64,000 nt of DNA, from contig CP099419.1 in the NCBI GenBank assembly GCA_024114885.1, positions 1-64,000 of the forward strand. Reading direction: 5' to 3'. A program made the translations under genes and the position numbers. How positions within the stretch are numbered: position 1 is the stretch's first letter; each line of letters opens with the position of its first letter. The notes beneath the pieces were generated by a model. It was not told where the DNA came from. It was given only the letters and a program-made list of their open reading frames with translations, and made no database searches. Source of the stretch: Septoria linicola. Taxonomy: Eukaryota; Ascomycota; Dothideomycetes; Mycosphaerellales; Mycosphaerellaceae. Below are positions 25,901 to 37,989 of the stretch, piece after piece.

Positions 25901-26640
25901 ATTTATAGATAGCTTACTAAAAGATCTCTTTATTAGGAGAGGCTATCGTATAAGATAGTAGATACGAGATAAAGTTAATTAGAATACCTATCTAATAAGG
26001 ATACTAATTAGACACGTAAGATTAGTAGTCGCGTAAACCTATTTTATATAGATAGAAGTAGTCTAGAGATCGAGTTTAGGTTTTAGGAGTACGTCGAGGT
26101 AGTAAGGCTACTTATAAGCGAGTAAGGAAATCGAGTAGTAGACGCGTTTATACTACGCTAAGCCTTAATATATATATATAGGAGAGGAAACAAGATATAG
26201 AGCTTTAGACGAGTAAGGAGGTAAATAGATATATCTCTCCTAGACGACCTTCTAATTACGATATAGGCCTACGTATAGTTATAGGCTCTATAATATATCC
26301 TCTACTCCTAACGAGATTCGTCGTTAGTCGTACTCTATAGTAAGGCTCTACGCTCTCTACTATAATACCTACCTACTAGATAAGTATAAGTAAGGTAGTT
26401 ATATTATTATAAATATACTAGTTAAGTACGTAGAAGCTTCCTTACTAGTATATCTCCTTACTATTTATTAATTAGTATATAGCTCTTATATATATAAAAA
26501 GGATCTTTCTTTCTACTTACGATATAGTCTTCTATCCTCTACTCTATATATATCTTCTCTTCTTAGAACTTCGTTATATATTAACTAAAGCCTTTAACTA
26601 CTTCTCTTCTTAGTAGCTATCTTCTAACGTTAAAGTTTAC
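25900..26640. other. Intergenic stretch upstream of a plus-strand tract
   Basis: No long frame is evident. The last 200 bases are pyrimidine-rich on the plus strand (TCTTCTCTTCTTAGAACTTCG near 26,560), as is common before fungal coding regions, so this may be the promoter of the following tract; that is inference only. Confidence 0.35.
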
Positions 26641-29600
26641 GATATAGTATCTACTTTATACGAGAGAGTCTATTAGACTCCTAGTAACTATAGTAGCTAG
26701 CTTAAGTAGTATAGTCTAGTACGTAATAGTAAGTATCTCGACTCGTATTAGAACTTTAATCGCTAGTTTCGAGAGATATAAGATAACTACGCGCGTTTCG
26801 AGATTAGTAAGCTCGACGTATATTATAACTTTAAAGAGTAGGTTAATATATAAGTAGAGAAGATAGTCGTAGAGCTAGGGAGTAGTACTACTCTCCTCTT
26901 ATAACTAATCGCTAAGAGTACTCGCGCTCTAGATAAACTTATTATTATTAATCGTAAGCCTATAAGTCTCGTAGTAGTAGAAGAGTACTTCTAACGCCGC
27001 TTCCTAAATAGTCTCTAGCTAATATTTATATAGGTAGACTTCTCGATAGTTATAGGCTAACTAGAGATCTTATAGTATTTTAATAGTAGGAAAGTAGCTA
27101 TAGTAGTCGCGTCGTACGTAGTTAGCTACTTCGAAGACTACTTAGTACTCGACCTAATTAGATTCGCGCTCTACCTTAGCTATCGTTTCGTCTTCGACTA
27201 TATCTATAAGGATCTCTATACTTAGATAGGCTCTAATACTATACGAGCTATCTACCTTTACTATACGATAAGACCTAGTCCTCTTCTCTAGTAGATTAAT
27301 ACGAGTACTCTAATCGATATCGAAGCGATCTACGAGTATATAGATAGTACCGAGCGTAATAAGATAGTATAGTAGGTAGTAGAACTAATTAGTTAGTTAA
27401 GCGTAACGCTTATATAGTAAGGCTAAAAGTATATACTAGACCTAGTAGTCGTAGTAGACTACGCTACTAAGCTTCACGTAGAATTACCTACTAATCTCCT
27501 CTATAAGTAAACGCGTATCTAGATATAGTAGAATATCGACGCTAATTTTAAGACGCTCTAGGAGTAAAATAATATTAATCCTAGTACGAGTAGACGCTTT
27601 TAAGAGGACCGATAGTAGGTTAAGGTAGAATATATTAAGATAGAGTATATCTTCGAGGTTTAATAAGGATCGTATAAGAGTTAAAGCGTATAGAGACTAG
27701 TAGCGGATTCCTAAGGCGGTATAAAGTACTAGAAAAGCGTTTTCCTTAGTAGCTAAGAGTAAATAGAGGTGTCCTATACTTAGAATAATAATAAATACGA
27801 CGATAGCGATAGTAGAGGATCTAATAACTCTATAAGGAGGATACTAATATATATAATAATTAATCTAGAGTAGTAGTAGATATAGCGACTATATAAGATA
27901 TAGTAGAGGACTTAGTTATAATATTTTACTATAGAACCTACGACTAGGTCGACTCTATAAGAGCCTACTAGCGAGCGATAGAACTAAACCTATTAATCTC
28001 TACTCCTATATATTACTTTCTCTCTAGTATATCTAAACTAGATCGTTATAGTAAGAGGTACGCTATCTCTTCTATATCCTTTTTAGAGGTTAGACCTAGT
28101 ACTCGTATACGAATTCGAGCGATTAAGGTCGATATATTATATAGGTATAGTAATTTTATAGAGCTTTAAGGTAGAGTAGCTAGACTATAATACCCTATCG
28201 CTTTTATAGAACTAAATCTATAAAGCTAACTACTATCGAATAGAGTAAAGCCTCTTCTCGTAGGCGAAACTATAAGGAAGACTATCGATATCTACTATAG
28301 TACGTTCTATCTAGTATATACCGAAGAGCGATCTAATACGTATAAGCGTAAAGCTACTACTTCTTCCTAGTCCTACTTCGTATAAAGTATCTTAAATACG
28401 TAGCGATATTTATACTTAGTAAGCTATTAGGAGCTTAAGACGACTTAGAGTAGTATTTAAATAGAATAGGAGAGGATAGAGATATTATTAGTACGTTAAT
28501 ACTATCGAGAAGAGTATCTTCTATAGTACGTATCTAAGGACGATTAGATAGGTAAATAGATATAGTAGCTAGCGGAATCGATAGCGTAGAAGATAGCGAT
28601 AAGAATAGTATAAAAAGATTCGCGAGAATATATTTAATAGATATATAAGTATAGCGTAGAGAGAAGAGTAATAGTTTATATAGTAACCCTTTATAGTTAA
28701 TCTAAACTATACCTAATTATACTTAGACTCTCTACGAGAATTACCTAGTCTAGATATCTAATTAGCTTACGAGTTATAGGTAGGAGGATATAGGCCTATA
28801 TATCTATCTATAGATAAGCGTAAAAGATAAATTCTAGTAAAGAGAGTTAGAAAGTAGAGAGGAAGAGCGTATAGTATAGAGATATATCTTTTACTCCTCT
28901 ATCTACGAACCTAGTCTAGCGCTCGTCTATCGAGTATCGTTAGCCTATTAACTCTTATCGTCCTTAACGATATATAGAGCTTTAAAGCCTATATAAAGTT
29001 ATAATAGTAACCTCGTTTACTTTCGTAAGCTAACGTTTAAACGCGACTATATCTTAGTTATAGTAGTAGGAGAGAAGCTATAAATTAGAACGATACTAAA
29101 CGTAGACCTAATAATAGCTTACTTAGAAATAACGTAAAGTAATAATCTAATTAAAATATAGTCTCTTTAACTACTCTTAATCGAACGTAAGTAGTATAGT
29201 ACTATAAAGTACTTATACCTATCTATATCTATTATTAATAACGAGTACTACTAATAGTATAGGCGAATCTATAGTCGACTAGAATAGTTAAGAAATATAG
29301 TAGCGTATAGTAGCCGCTATTATCGTAATAGGCGTTAAGGTTAGTATAAGGAACTCGTCTCGTCCTACTTAGTTTTACTTATTACGTAATAGATCGACTA
29401 TAAGTAGGTCGCTATCTATTTTAGTATAACTAATAGTAAGAGCTTAACCTAAATTACGCTTATACTAAGGACTCGGATAAGCTTAAAAGTAGATATAATC
29501 GAGAACTACTTCTATAAGATTAAGAAAAAGGCTATAGTACTTAAAGAGAAGCTTAAGACTAGCGAGCGTAGCTAGTCGATACCTGTCTATAAATCTACTA

Positions 29601-30300
29601 CTATTAGTACTTTAAAGAAGACTCTAAGAGATACTCTAAAGAAGGATTCTCTCTCTAATAGGTCGACCTACTAACGCCTATTAGGCTCTAAACTTATACT
29701 AAAACTTAATAGCTATTACGAACGCCTATATCTCTAAGACGCTAACTCCTAAGAACTACGAGAGTACTATTAAGTAGAAGGCTATCGAATTAGATCTTAT
29801 TAATACTCTAAGCGACTTAGACAATAGCTTAGGTAGTTTTAGATACTATATAGGCGCCTTTAAAAGCGACGACCTAAGTAATTTTAGGAATTAAGAGATA
29901 GATCTACGATACGAGGCTTAACTAGTACTAATAGGCTTAAAGTAGTAGAAACTTAGAGTCTAGCGTAGATTACGCTAAAGCTTTACTTAGGCTTAATATA
30001 GAATAATATAACTTGAAAGTACTCCTTTCTACGATCTTATAGGTCTATCCTCGTCTTATATTATCTTCGTAATTAATCTATAAACGTATAGCTATAGGTA
30101 TAATCGGAACGCTAGAGCTACTTAGATTTAAGCTAATATAATCTAAAATATAGCTACTTAAGCTTAGATAGTATAACTATTTCTAAAGAGTCTATTATAG
30201 TCTCGCTATATAGGAGCGTAGTATAAGTAAGCGTAGAGCTTCCGAAGCTATAAGAGCTTAAATTAGAACCCTCGCTAGTATACCTATAAAGTACTTAATA
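26640..30300 (+). pseudogene. Unrecognised plus-strand coding tract
   Basis: From about 26,640 to 29,080 a single plus-strand frame runs with TAA/TAG interruptions only; coding-like sequence continues to about 30,300, possibly with frame changes. The first 800 bases give a folded-looking segment (SLVVVEEYF, LEILQYFNSRKVAIVVASYVVSYFEDYL, then FVFDYIYKDLY), and the rest is Arg/Gln-rich and probably disordered. I do not recognise a family. It is flanked on the left by pogo-type copies and on the right by a minisatellite. It could be a host gene or the gag-like region of an element, but no reverse transcriptase follows it. Confidence 0.45.
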
Positions 30301-30439
30301 TACTTCGCTAGAGCTACTAATTATACTCGACTTTCTATATAGAGAGAGATAAAGTTATATAAACTTAAGAGCGCGTAGTATAGAGTAAGGACACGTAGTA
30401 GAAAGGAAGGACGCGTAGTATAGAGTAAGATATACCTTA

Positions 30440-31270
30440 AGGATATAGTTAAAGGCGTTAAGAGTAATCGAAGAGAGGTAGAATAGTTAAGAGTAGAGTA
30501 GAACGCGTAGTAGAAAGTAGGAAAGAGCGCGTAGAGAAGAGGTATAATAGAAGAGAGTAGAGTAGAACGCGTAGTACGAAGTAGGAAAGGACGTATAGAG
30601 GAAAGATAGAATAGAATAGAGTAGAGTAGAACGTAGAGTATAAAGTAGAAAAGAGTATATAGAGAAGAGGTAGAATAGAGAAGGTAGAGTAGAACACGTA
30701 GTATAAAATAGAAAAGAGTAGGTAGAGGAGAGATATAATAGTTTAGAGTAGAGTAGAATATAGAGAGTAAGGTAGAAAAAAGTACGTAGAAGAGAGATAG
30801 AATAGAATAGAGTAGAGTAGAATATATAGAGTAAAGTAGGAAAAAGCGTATAGAGAAGAAGTAGAATAGAATAGAGTAGAGTAGAACGTATAGAGTAAAG
30901 TAGAAAAGGGCGTATAGAAGAGAAGTAGAATAATTTAGAGTAGAGTAGAATATAGAGAGTAAGGTAGGTAAGAGTAGGTAGAGGAGAGATATAATAGTTT
31001 AGAGTAGAGTAGAACGTAAAGAGTAATATAGAAAAGAGTATATAGAGGAGAAGTATAATAGGTTAGAGTAGAGTAGAACGTAAAAAGTAAGATAGGAAAG
31101 AGCGTATAGAGAAGAGATAGAATAATTTAGAATAGAGTAGAATATAAAGAGTAAAGTAGGAAAGAGTAGATAGAAGAGAGGTATAATAGTTTAGAGTAGA
31201 GTAGAACGTAGAGAGTAAGGTAGGAAAGAGTACGTAGAAGAGAGGTAGAATAGAGAAGATAGAATAGAAT
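30440..31270. repeat. 64-bp minisatellite, about 13 copies
   Basis: The landmark GAGTAGAGTAGAA recurs every 64 bp (30,491; 30,555; 30,619; 30,683; 30,746; 30,810; 30,874; 30,938; 31,002; 31,066; 31,130; 31,194), with a partial unit at each side. The plus strand is strongly purine-rich (GA and A runs) and very poor in C. The period is not a multiple of three, so it is not coding; a 79-codon minus-strand frame at 30,458-30,697 is a by-product. Preceding sequence (30,370-30,430) has two looser related copies. Confidence 0.93.
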
Positions 31271-31299
31271 ACTCGATTAGGAAGTACTTTAGTTAGAGT

Positions 31300-33500
31300 T
31301 TAGAGCTAACTATTATACCTTAAGAAAGAGCTTTAGAGTATAGTAGCTAGGCTATAGAATATAATAAGATAGATATATCTCGTTAAAAAGAGATTATTAA
31401 ATAGTTTAGTAATAGGCTCGATCTAAGCCTAGAGTATACTTAGTAGGTAGATAACGAGATAAGAGTAGTAGAGAGGCTTAGAGTTAGTAACTTTAAAGTT
31501 AGTAAGTAGCTAGTCGGCCTTATCGTTAGTAGCGTCTCCTATAGCTATAGTTATATCGTCTAGAAATATTAGTAAATTACGTAATAGATATAGAATAATT
31601 TACTAGCTAGTAGGTAGACGTCTTATCTACTAGCTAGTAGATCGTTCTATATAACTCTTTAATAAACTAACTTATCTTTCTACTACTATTATCGTTACTT
31701 AATTTCTCTAGCTATATAGATAACTATATATAGTACCTAGATAGTCTTACTAAGATTAATATTATCTCTAAGGATAGTATAGCGTATCTCTAATTAGAGT
31801 ATTTTTATTAGCTAGGCGATACTAGTAGGTTACTAGGGCTTAAGTAGGAGCCTATCTAGTTCGACCTAGAAGTTTTCGCTAGTAATAGAGTCTATATTTC
31901 TAGATTCTAAGAGTATAACCTTTAGCTTAAATATAGCGATAGACTCGTTCTATATTAGTAGTATTACTAAGTAGGTATTTATAGTCGCGTAGAAGGTAGC
32001 GAATATTTAAGTATCGATAGTAGTATTAGAGCCGTCGACTACTAGTATAGTAGAGTCTAAGTATTCTATATATACCTCTTAGAATAGTCGCTACTTATTA
32101 ACTAAAGATATTAGGAGAATAGTTTTAAAACTAAGCTAATCTATATACTTAATATTATTATATAAGTACTCGACGTTCTTACTTAATATATCTATAATAT
32201 AGATTTAAGTATCGTCGCTTAGGTTATCTAGATCTAGAGCGATCGTAGAAGCGTCGATCTTAATACTATCGAATACTATAATAGTAGTACCTATATCGTT
32301 CTACTCTTTAGTATATACGAAATCCTTAGCGATTTCGTTAATCTCTATAAATACTATATCTACTAGTATTATAAGACCTTTAGCTTATCGATAGGCTTAC
32401 TCGATAGAGTTAGTAGCTATCGAACTAGAGGTAATATAGTATACTAGCGTAATCGCTTTAAGCTAGTTAATCTTCGAGTTAGTATTAGCGCTCTAGTCTC
32501 CTATCTAATAGCTCTTCTTTCGTATAAATAGATAGATAATATAGAAGCTCTAAAAGATATCCTCGCTATATAACGAGAACTCGTCTATAGAGTAGATAAT
32601 TAGAGCTAGTAGCTCTTCTACTAGTATAGGTATACTATAGAAAATAAGAGGTAAGTATAACTCTACCTATAATTCTTTATCTACTTAGTAGGTATCGATA
32701 GCCTACTTTATAAGATATATAGTATAGAGCGCGATAATAACTATATAGTACGAGAAGCTATCTCTAGTAGAGAGAGAGAGGCAAGAATCGAGAAATAACT
32801 TATCGAAATAGTTCTAGTTAGTAGTCTCTAGATCCTTCTCGAATAGGACTCTCTTCTTTCTAGATTCTATAATAATATCGATATAGGTATTTAGAGAGAG
32901 AATACTTAGTATTTACCTCTCTAAGCCTTTCTATCTAAAATTATTCTATAGTTAAATTAGTACTAGAATTAGAGTATAAGTTACTTTAGTAGAATATACT
33001 ACTAGCTAGTAATACGATAATATAGACTACTAGCTAGTAGTTTATTCTACTTCGTAATACGTTCTACTAAAGTAATATTAGAGAATATAGAGGTAACTCT
33101 TACTATAAAATACTTATAGTACTTCTTTAGAGTAGGAAAAACTATATACTATACTAATAGGAACTAATCTAGGCTATTAAGCTCTATATATCTAGCTAAG
33201 TTATCGTCTTTCTATATAATCTATATAGCTTTAATACTATACGTAAATATACTCTAGGTTAGTATAGTAGGAGTAGGTCGAATACTTGAATCTAGGATAC
33301 TCGTTAAGTCGTTTACTCGCGTCTCTACTCTACTCTTAGCTAAATCGTCGTATAAAACTATTACGCTTAGGATATTATCGAGCGAAGTAGTAGCTAGTCT
33401 CTTACGTAAGACCTTAGTATTTAGACTTTACTTTTTATATAGAGTCTATACCTTCTTCGTAGTCGAGGTTACGAATAGTAATAGAGTATCGAGTAGGTCT
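31300..33500 (-). pseudogene. Unrecognised minus-strand coding tract
   Basis: On the minus strand, about 32,410-31,800 reads as a coherent frame (EIAKDFVYTKEQND, DASTIALDLDNLSDD, DILSKNVEYLYNNIKYID) with TAA/TAG only. Similar quality extends to both sides. It has many Asp, Ile and Leu residues and no motif I can assign. CTAGCTAG palindromes are scattered through and beyond it. Confidence 0.4.
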
Positions 33501-33767
33501 TCTACGAGAGTCTCTATAGTATCGCCGACCTTAGTTCTCTTATTTAAGAGAGTATTAGGTTCTAACTTAGAAACTTGTCTCTTACGAGATACTATTATAT
33601 ATATCTTTAAGACTCGCTTTAAGTAGCTTCTAAGTAAATAGGAAATAACTTACTAGATAGTAATATACTTAGAGGAGGTACGGATATAGCTAGCGAATAA
33701 ATAGAGAAATAAATTACTAGCTAGTAACGCGATAGAGAGAGAAGTAGAAGTAGAGGTAGATATTAGA

Positions 33768-33806
33768 GGTAAGAAGAAGAAGAAGAAGAGAGAGAAAGAT
33801 AGATTA
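33768..33806. repeat. GAA microsatellite
   Basis: A short run of AAGAAGAAGAAGAAGA passes into GAGAGAGAAAG. It is a simple repeat in a purine-rich stretch. Confidence 0.75.
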
Positions 33807-33839
33807 TTAAATATAGTCGGTAGCTAGCGTAAAAAAAGC

Positions 33840-34340
33840 GACGTTTATAGTATATATACCTATATATACGCGATAAATAAGTAAGTAATATTATATATAA
33901 GTAAAGAAAAGTAAAGGAATCTATAAGTAAGATAGGAAATCTCTTTATTACTATTAAATTTAGTAGTAGTAGAGGAATATACGTCTTATATCTAGATTTA
34001 TATATTAGAAATAAGCTTTTATTAAGCTCTAACTATCGATCGTAATAGCTAGATTAGGCTTAGCTTATTAGAAGTAACTAGAATTCTACTTCTTATACGT
34101 ACGTAAAGATACCTTAGGTATTATTATATAAGCTTATAGTATCTAAGGTATTAAAATGTTTACTAGCTCTAGTTGTCTTTAATTACTAGCTAGTAGTATA
34201 TTCCTCTAAAGATACGTACCTCTAGTAGTATATTCCTATAATAGTACTTTTCTCTAAAAGTATATTCTTCTAGAAGTATATACTAATTATCTAGTAAGTC
34301 TATATTCCGATTACTAGCTAGTAAGGTATTTCTCGATAAG
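33840..34340. other. Non-coding stretch with CTAGCTAG palindromes and repeated TAGTATATTC
   Basis: No coding frame is evident. TAGTATATTCCT occurs at about 34,193 and 34,228, and AAGTATATTC/AAGTATATAC variants follow near 34,260-34,285. An imperfect palindrome centred near 34,130 reads ACCTTAGGTA ... TATCTAAGGTA. GCTAGTA-type palindromes recur. The stretch resembles a decayed non-autonomous element or an LTR-like region, but I cannot define its ends. Confidence 0.4.
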
Positions 34341-36488
34341 TAGTTTTAACTTACTCTTCTCTACCTAGAGGCCTATATAGACGTAGCTATTCTTCTTATT
34401 CTTCTCTTAACTAGTCTATAAACTCTAGGCGTAATAGAAACTAACTAGGTTACTAGTTCTTCTAGCTCTATATCTATATCGGCGTACTCTATATCTCTTA
34501 GTAGACGACTAAATACTATATTCGCTAACTCTACTTTATAGTTTAGGTTAAAACCTTATATATAGAATAAAGTAAGATCTAGTAGTAGTCTAATAGATAG
34601 CCTTTTAAACGTTACTAAAACTTATACCTAAGAGTAGTACTATTATTAAATATCGATATACTAGTATATATCCTTTAATAAAGAACTCTATATAGCTTTA
34701 CTTTCTAATACTTACGACGAATACTATTATTAAAGTCGAATAGAAAGCTAACTAGAGACTATATAAGCTTGAAGTCGCTATAGTTTCCTATAATAAGATA
34801 GATTTTATCGTTTATAATCTCCTCGAAGTATTCTATAGACTAGCTAAGCTCGCTCTCTAGAGTAGTTTATCGTATTCTAGGTTTAATCTCGTATTTAACT
34901 ACTTCGAGGATATCCTTATAGAACTACTCGAATACTAGGTAGACTAGCTAAAGGATAATTTAACTACGAATACGCTAGTATTCGAAGTATTTACTAAGCT
35001 ATTAATAGGTAAGATCTATACGCCTTATAAGATCGAAGAAGGCGTTAACTTCGCTACTATATCGAAGGTATTAATAACGAAGGACGCTATTACTAAAAAG
35101 AATATAGTCTATAATATTAGTATAAAATTAGAGTTCTATCTAGTCGAACCGAGGCTCTATCTAAGCGTACTCGTACTTACGTAGAGTATTACTAAAGCTA
35201 AGTCCGATCTACTTCTTTATATTTCTAGTCTCTATTATACGTTCGTAGTAGCTCTATTAGAGAGCCGATTTATAGTAGAGTTCTATTTCTCTAACTACGA
35301 ATCGAAGATAGTAGAGGAATATAGCTATTATTTTAGTTTACTTCTATATAATAATACCTATTCTATAGCGAGTATAGACGACCTCGAACCTAGTAGTAAA
35401 CTTATTTAAGTTCTACTATATAAAATATAAGTACTCTTCGGTCCTAATCGGCTATATATATAATAGGTAGTTATTAAGTATTAGCTCGAGTTCTACGTAG
35501 TCTTCTTTAGTAAGCTAGGTTTATAACGAATAGTACGTTAACTAACTAATATAGTATTCCTTATATAGTCTAAATAATTTTCTATAAGAGTCTATAAGTA
35601 CTACGTTAGCTTAGCGCTTACTATATAAGTATAACTATTTAATTATATATACGTCTTAGTAGCGGCCTTTAGCCTAGCTCCGAGTAGCTTTAAGGATTAC
35701 TAAGTCGAATATAAGTTCCTCTAATCTATCGTTAGAGAAAAGATATAGTTTCGAAGAATTAGTAACCTTCTTTATAGAACTATAGAACTAAGAGTAGATA
35801 AGTCTACCTTTAAAGAGTTTCGATCGTTATAGAGTAAGGCTTGTAAGATTATAGGCCTTATAAAGTAGATTCTACTCGTAGAGTATCTATTTACTCTAAG
35901 GTAGCTCTCTATTATATATCTACTTAAGATACTTCTTAAGATAGTATCGTTTCTATATATAGATATATACTTACTCGTCGTAAGGATCTTAGTTATTAGC
36001 TAGTAATTAGTAGGATTAGGTATAAATCTCTTTACTAATATTAATAAATAGGTATTCGCGTTAGATAATATTAAAATCAAGAACCTACTCTAGATACGTT
36101 CTAAAGTTCTCTATCGTATAGAGTAACGTTAGATATATAAGACTTGTCTTAAATTATAATTTCGTCTCTTTAGCTAAAAAGAATAGTTAAGGCTCTTAGA
36201 AGTTATAAAGTCTAGCTTTCTTCTTAATAATTTTAAGAATCTTACTCTATACCTTACTAAGATATTCTAGGTATAGATAATAGGTAATCGCTCTCTATAT
36301 TTTATATTCTACTCTTCTAATTAAGCGATCCTCGATCTAATATATCTTACTATTAATATAGGTATATTAATACGTAGTAGGAAGATATTAAGTATAATAG
36401 GTATTATAGAATATATAGATAGTAGAGTAGAAGATCCTATCTAGCTAGTAGGTATATTATTCCTTAGTAAGCGAGATAAATTTCCTAG
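34340..36488 (+). pseudogene. Plus-strand gene remnant, 5' part, interrupted by a gypsy element
   Basis: A plus-strand frame is well preserved, particularly 35,420-36,488: LVGLGINLFTNINKQVFALDNIKIKNLL, then RLFSQKEQLRLLEVIK, then RVEDPIQLVGILFLSK and DKFPS just before the break (each quoted in pieces). Stops are TAA/TAG only. I cannot assign a family with confidence. The 5' LTR of the gypsy element starts immediately after the DKFPS codons and the reading resumes after its 3' LTR at 43,156, so the gene predates the insertion. Confidence 0.55.
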
Positions 36489-36663
36489 TAGTTATAAGAG
36501 CTAGGTAAGGTTAAAGGTTAGATACGCCTTAGGCTCGTAGGCTTAGCGTATAGTATAATTATAGTATACGTATATATCTAAAAGGAGGTAAGAATTAGTC
36601 TTATAATATCCTAATAGTCTTATTAGAAGAGCGCTCTATATATTACTATATACCTCTTTTATA
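36489..36663 (+). repeat. 5' LTR of gypsy copy 1
   Basis: It matches 42,981-43,155 over all 175 bases with eight differences, every one a C/T or G/A transition. It starts TAGTTATAAGAGC and ends CCTCTTTTATA; the ends are consistent with original TG...CA termini after CpA/TpG mutation. Confidence 0.93.
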
Positions 36664-36699
36664 ATTCTAATTCTTCTCTTTCTAAGAGTAGTAATCTAT

Positions 36700-37925
36700 A
36701 GAGGCCTATAGCTCTTTAACGTAACGTAGGTATAGCGCTACTAGAGCTCGTAATAGGCGAAGTAGACAATTAAGATAATCTTATAGAAGCTAACGAGGTT
36801 CGAGAGTAGGAGTCTACTAGTATAACTAAAGATAGTACGTATATAGAGCGTATATAGCTTAAAGCTAAGAATTAGGAACTACGTCGTTACTTAGAGATAC
36901 GCGCTCTACGACGAGAGAATAATTAGCTCCTTATAAAGTTAGAATCTCTATTCTTAGCTACCTCTAGTACTCTCGACGTTAGCGATCTTAAAGATAACGT
37001 CGGCGCTAGTATTATAGATAGTATACTTTATAATAGCGCGTTATATATACGATATAAAGGTCCTAAAGTTAGAGAACCTTATACCTTCTAGAGCGAGATA
37101 GTCTAAGAGGCGAGAGAGTTTATTCGTAGCCTTAAAGTAATCTTCTTTAATAGTCTATAAGAGTTTATTATAGAGGACTCGAAGGTCCTATATAGTATTA
37201 TATAGCTCGTAGGCAAGGCGTAAGAGACCTAGTATAACGAATACTCTAAGGTAATACCTCTAGACTATACTTAGACTAAGTTTAAGTACTTTATCTATAA
37301 TATTATTAGAGATTAGGCGAATTATACGATCCTCGTAATAGTCGAGTATAAGAAGGCTTAATAGGATAAGGGCTAAGAGGTACGCTAGTTCGCTATAGAG
37401 CTAGGCTACTTAGAGTCTTAACTAGGCGACTATACTAAAGCGTAGCTAGTACGCTAGCTCCTTATAAAGTTAAAGCTAGCGCTTTAATAAGAGATTATTA
37501 AGAATTATACTATATCTAATAAGCGCGCTAATTTAGTTACGTTAGTAAGGCGTCTAGAGTAAGCTAATAGAGTAATCCCTATATAGTATAACTAGAGTAG
37601 AAGCTAGAGTAATAGAGACCGCGAGCGTAATACGTACTTAAAGCGTAAGCGCGTAGAGAGCGACGCTTCTATACGTAGACGTAATAATAGTCTAGAAGAG
37701 AATAGTATACGTCGCTCTAGCGATAAAGGTTCTACTTGCTCTATTATAGGCTATAAGTATTTAGAATACTATAGCTATAAGTAGAAGGGGTATATTAGTA
37801 CTAATTCTATCTACTCTAACTAAAGCGCCTAAGACGATAGTAAGAAGCCGTTAGTATATAAGGTTACTATAGAGACGCTAAAAAAGAGAAGGTATTAGAG
37901 AAGGACTACGATCTCTAGATACTAA
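36700..37925 (+). pseudogene. gypsy copy 1 gag
   Basis: A single frame with only TAA/TAG stops encodes a capsid-like region (reads IKLESLFLATSSTLDVSDL, then EPYTF and YNEYSKVIPLDYT) followed by an Arg-rich stretch and one surviving Cys (37,737) in a Tyr-rich context that may be a decayed zinc knuckle (Cys and His codons would become Tyr). Gag forms the virus-like particle and binds the element RNA. Confidence 0.75.
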
Positions 37926-37989
37926 ACTTAGTAGCGATATATACCTCTCTATATAAGTCGTAAATACGACTTACCTAGAGAGCGTAGTC

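Noticed and set aside
30458..30697. 79-codon minus-strand open frame
   Set aside because: It lies entirely within the 64-bp minisatellite; the period is not a multiple of three and the composition is that of the repeat.
33000..33060. CTAGCTAG palindromes as CRISPR or regulatory repeats
   Set aside because: Irregular spacing and the sequence is favoured by TpA-rich composition; no array structure.
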